Positions 62,133-64,000 of a stretch of DNA of 64,000 nucleotides are shown in pieces; position 1 is the first letter of the stretch, and each line of letters begins with the position of its first letter. Origin of the DNA: Pumilibacter intestinalis (GTDB lineage: Bacteria; Bacillota; Clostridia; Christensenellales; Pumilibacteraceae); NCBI RefSeq assembly GCF_943193005.1, contig NZ_CALPCH010000013.1, positions 1 to 64,000 on the forward strand, read 5' to 3'. A program made the translations under genes and the position numbers. The notes beneath the pieces were generated by a model. It saw nothing but the letters and a program-made list of their open reading frames with translations. It was not told the origin of the DNA and did not search any database.

Positions 62133-62687
62133 ATGAAAAAAGCTCGTTCGGTTGTAAAAATCGTTTTCACGTCGTTGGGTATCGCAATAGTTGCATTCCT
62201 GTTTTTTGTTGTGGCAACTTTGGCGGTAGACAAGTTTATAAAAAAATCGCCCGTGCCGTCGTTTTTCGGATATTCAACCCTGATAGTTACCACGGGGAGC
62301 ATGTCGGGCACTATAGAACAAGGCGATATGATAGTTATCAAAAAGACCGACGAATACAAAATCGGCGACGTGATAACTTTTATACCCGAGGGCGAAAGTA
62401 TTCCCACCACGCACCGAATAATCCGCATAAGCGGCGACAACTACTACACAAAGGGCGACGCCAACAACGCCGAAGACGTGCGCCCCGTAACCGCCGACCG
62501 CATTGCGGGAAAGGTGATAAACACGTATTCGCACGTGGGACTGTTTTTCACTTGGCTTAAAGACGATTTCGGTTGGGTGTACATAGTGCTGGCGGTTGCA
62601 ATAGTGATAGCGGGCGTGTTGCTCCTCAAATACGTTTCGATTTCGAAAAAGAGTGAAACGGACAGCAAAGAAAAGGAGAACGAGTAA
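62133..62687 (+). CDS. sipW: Signal peptidase I, SipW/ER type
   Basis: A protein of 184 residues. Two membrane helices (about 10-32 and 148-169) flank the catalytic part: V-T-T-G-S-M-S-G-T-I with the nucleophile Ser, T-T-H-R-I-I-R-I with His in place of the bacterial Lys (the Ser-His dyad of ER-type enzymes such as SipW), and Y-T-K-G-D-A-N-N. SipW processes TasA-like proteins in Bacillus. The neighbours here are TasA-like, which fits. The start ATG has only a weak upstream AAAAGG, perhaps coupled. Confidence 0.93.
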   Translation: MKKARSVVKIVFTSLGIAIVAFLFFVVATLAVDKFIKKSPVPSFFGYSTLIVTTGSMSGTIEQGDMIVIKKTDEYKIGDVITFIPEGESIPTTHRIIRISGDNYYTKGDANNAEDVRPVTADRIAGKVINTYSHVGLFFTWLKDDFGWVYIVLAVAIVIAGVLLLKYVSISKKSETDSKEKENE

Positions 62688-62690
62688 CGC

Positions 62691-63962
62691 ATGGTTGCTT
62701 TCTCTTCGGTTTTAATATGCGGTATACAGTGGACGGCTGCTACGAAAGCTCTTTTGATAGTAGGCGTGTGTTTGATATTGCTTGCCGTGTCGTGTTTGCT
62801 TGTAATGGAAATTATAGGCAAGCGAAACGCCGTACCGCAAACGGAGTCGGATAGCGAACCTCGAGCCGAGGAGAGTGAAACGCCGTCTTTTGCCGAAGCG
62901 GCGGCGTCTGCGGACGAGGACTATGCCGAAGAGGGCATACTGCCCGAGCAAGAGGTGTTGCTCGAAGAAGGTTTGGTGGTGGAGGACGACGGCGAAACCG
63001 CCGACGCGGGATTTGTGATAGTGAACGGCGAGCGCGTAAAGGTGCGCTATGACCGCAGCTTCGAAGCCCGCCTTATTCAGTCCGACGACGCTTTGAAAAG
63101 CCGCTACAACGAGCTTAAAAACGAGCTGCTGTGCTACGACTTAAAGCCGCGTGTGAGTTGGAGCAACGAGTCTTGCTACAGCGGCAGAACCACTTACGCA
63201 AAATTTGCGGTGCGCGGCAAAACGCTGTCGCTTTATCTCGCGCTCGAGCCCAAAGAGTTCGCCGAAAGCAAGTATTCGTTTACCGACGTGCACGGCGTGA
63301 GCAAATACAAGGGCGTTCCCATGCGACTCAAGATTAAATCCGACCGCGCAGTGCGTTGGGCTAAAGAGCTCATTGCCGCCATGGCGGAAAAGTACGGCTT
63401 GCACACAATTCAGCGCGAAGCGGAGAATTTCCGTCCCGAATACCGCGACACCACCTCGCTTGTAATCCAAAGGCTCATCAAGCTTTATTTGGCGAGCGAC
63501 AAAGAGTGTACCGACGAGGAGTGGGAAGACGCCGTTATATCCGACCTCAAACTGCGCGACCGCGCTCCGCGCGAATTTCTTACCAGACTTATGCGTTCGC
63601 CGATTGCGCTCAAAACCAACTACAGCGAGCTTAAAAACGAGCTTTTGCGTTACGGGCTTAAATGCCGCATGAGCAAGTCCAACGAGTCGTATTACATAAG
63701 GCACGTAACCTACGCCAAGTTTGCCATACGCGGCAAAAACCTGTCGCTTTATCTTGCGCTTGCGCCGTCGCAGTTCGCCGACACGAAATACATTTTCAAA
63801 GACGAAAGCGGCGTTTCCAAATATGCCGCCGTTCCGCTCAGATTGCGCATAAGTTCGGCTCGCAGCGTGCGCTGGGCGAAAGAACTTATTTTCGCGTTGG
63901 GCAAAAAAGAGGGATTGCACCGCACCGAATTGCCCGAAACCGATTATCGTTACGTAAAATAA
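62691..63962 (+). CDS. Membrane protein with two copies of the uncharacterised domain (paralogue of 50961 gene)
   Basis: A protein of 423 residues with the same plan as the product of 50961: one membrane helix (about 19-42), an acidic linker (45-108), then two copies of the domain starting R-Y-D-R-S-F-E-A-R-L and, degenerate, S-P-I-A-L-K-T-N-Y. Shared core segments include R-G-K-T-L-S-L-Y-L-A. In the second copy the R-Y-x-R-S-F opening is lost. The ATG lies 3 nt after sipW, following AAAAGGAGAACG. Being last in a second surface operon strengthens the link between this domain and exported filaments. Function unknown. Confidence 0.82.
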   Translation: MVAFSSVLICGIQWTAATKALLIVGVCLILLAVSCLLVMEIIGKRNAVPQTESDSEPRAEESETPSFAEAAASADEDYAEEGILPEQEVLLEEGLVVEDDGETADAGFVIVNGERVKVRYDRSFEARLIQSDDALKSRYNELKNELLCYDLKPRVSWSNESCYSGRTTYAKFAVRGKTLSLYLALEPKEFAESKYSFTDVHGVSKYKGVPMRLKIKSDRAVRWAKELIAAMAEKYGLHTIQREAENFRPEYRDTTSLVIQRLIKLYLASDKECTDEEWEDAVISDLKLRDRAPREFLTRLMRSPIALKTNYSELKNELLRYGLKCRMSKSNESYYIRHVTYAKFAIRGKNLSLYLALAPSQFADTKYIFKDESGVSKYAAVPLRLRISSARSVRWAKELIFALGKKEGLHRTELPETDYRYVK

Positions 63963-63971
63963 AATTTTTCA

Positions 63972-63998
63972 AAGTTTTTTGTTAAAAACTCTTGACAA
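63972..63998 (+). promoter_or_regulatory. Hairpin and -35 box at the window end
   Basis: AGTTTTT and AAAAACT form a hairpin (63972-63989), possibly the terminator of the surface operon. TTGACA follows at 63992-63997, likely the -35 of a gene beyond the window. Confidence 0.5.
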
Positions 63999-64000
63999 TG

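Overview
The window reads as a chromosomal segment of an endospore-forming, anaerobic, uncultured-type Clostridia (Firmicutes) of moderate GC. The evidence is the 16S 3' end with its anti-Shine-Dalgarno, three sporulation families (YqfC, YqfD, BofA), the Firmicutes cluster yqfC-yqfD-phoH-yqfF-ybeY-era-yqzL-recO, formate-tetrahydrofolate ligase, and NrdR boxes in front of a small protein resembling the glycyl-radical end of anaerobic ribonucleotide reductase. I cannot name the genus.

Layout. 1-690: the last bases of a 16S rRNA gene, a terminator (no tRNA or 23S follows) and a cluster of hairpin repeats. 690-7756: DUF3810 metalloprotease-like protein, PlsC acyltransferase, MTA/SAH nucleosidase, DUF421 and DUF4363 proteins, HolA, and a membrane protein paired with a lipoprotein that looks like a dead M28 peptidase. 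8009-14424: the YqfC-to-RecO housekeeping and sporulation cluster, including a 55-residue YqzL. 14490-21442: NlpC/P60 lipoprotein, ProS, BofA, MetK, RecD2 and a small membrane protein. 21434-23757: an AT-rich island with a SLOG-fold protein and an unknown partner, divergent from three XRE-type regulators across a palindrome-rich intergenic region. 24212-33191: an MFS-like transporter, Fhs, GlnS, a sugar-epimerase-like protein, a HAD phosphatase, a short AlaS and a helical-repeat membrane protein. 33216-37497: LeuS, an exported protein and the NrdR-controlled small protein.

37758-63962 is mostly a cell-surface region. One putative operon encodes a small coiled-coil protein, a 4315-residue exported protein built of MBG/Ig-like repeats with a C-terminal membrane anchor, and a membrane protein with two copies of an uncharacterised cytosolic domain. 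After an auxin-efflux-type carrier and a Na/phosphate symporter comes a second surface locus: an exported TasA/camelysin-like protein, a beta-helix-like protein, a second TasA-like protein, a membrane-anchored TasA-like protein with a cytosolic domain, a SipW-type signal peptidase, and a second protein carrying the same two-copy domain. The giant gene and the beta-helix gene each carry one long G tract encoding Ala-Gly-Gly-Gly. It is nine Gs and in frame in the first, eight Gs and out of frame in the second. This suggests slipped-strand phase variation of two surface proteins, unless it is a homopolymer sequencing error.

Two window-wide themes recur. A family of roughly 35-bp hairpin repeats (outer arms GTCATTGCGAG / CAATC, inner stems that vary with pairing kept) fills most non-coding gaps. 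Several solo genes have promoters whose -10 box ends 5-8 nt before the start codon with no ribosome-binding site, so leaderless mRNAs look common here.
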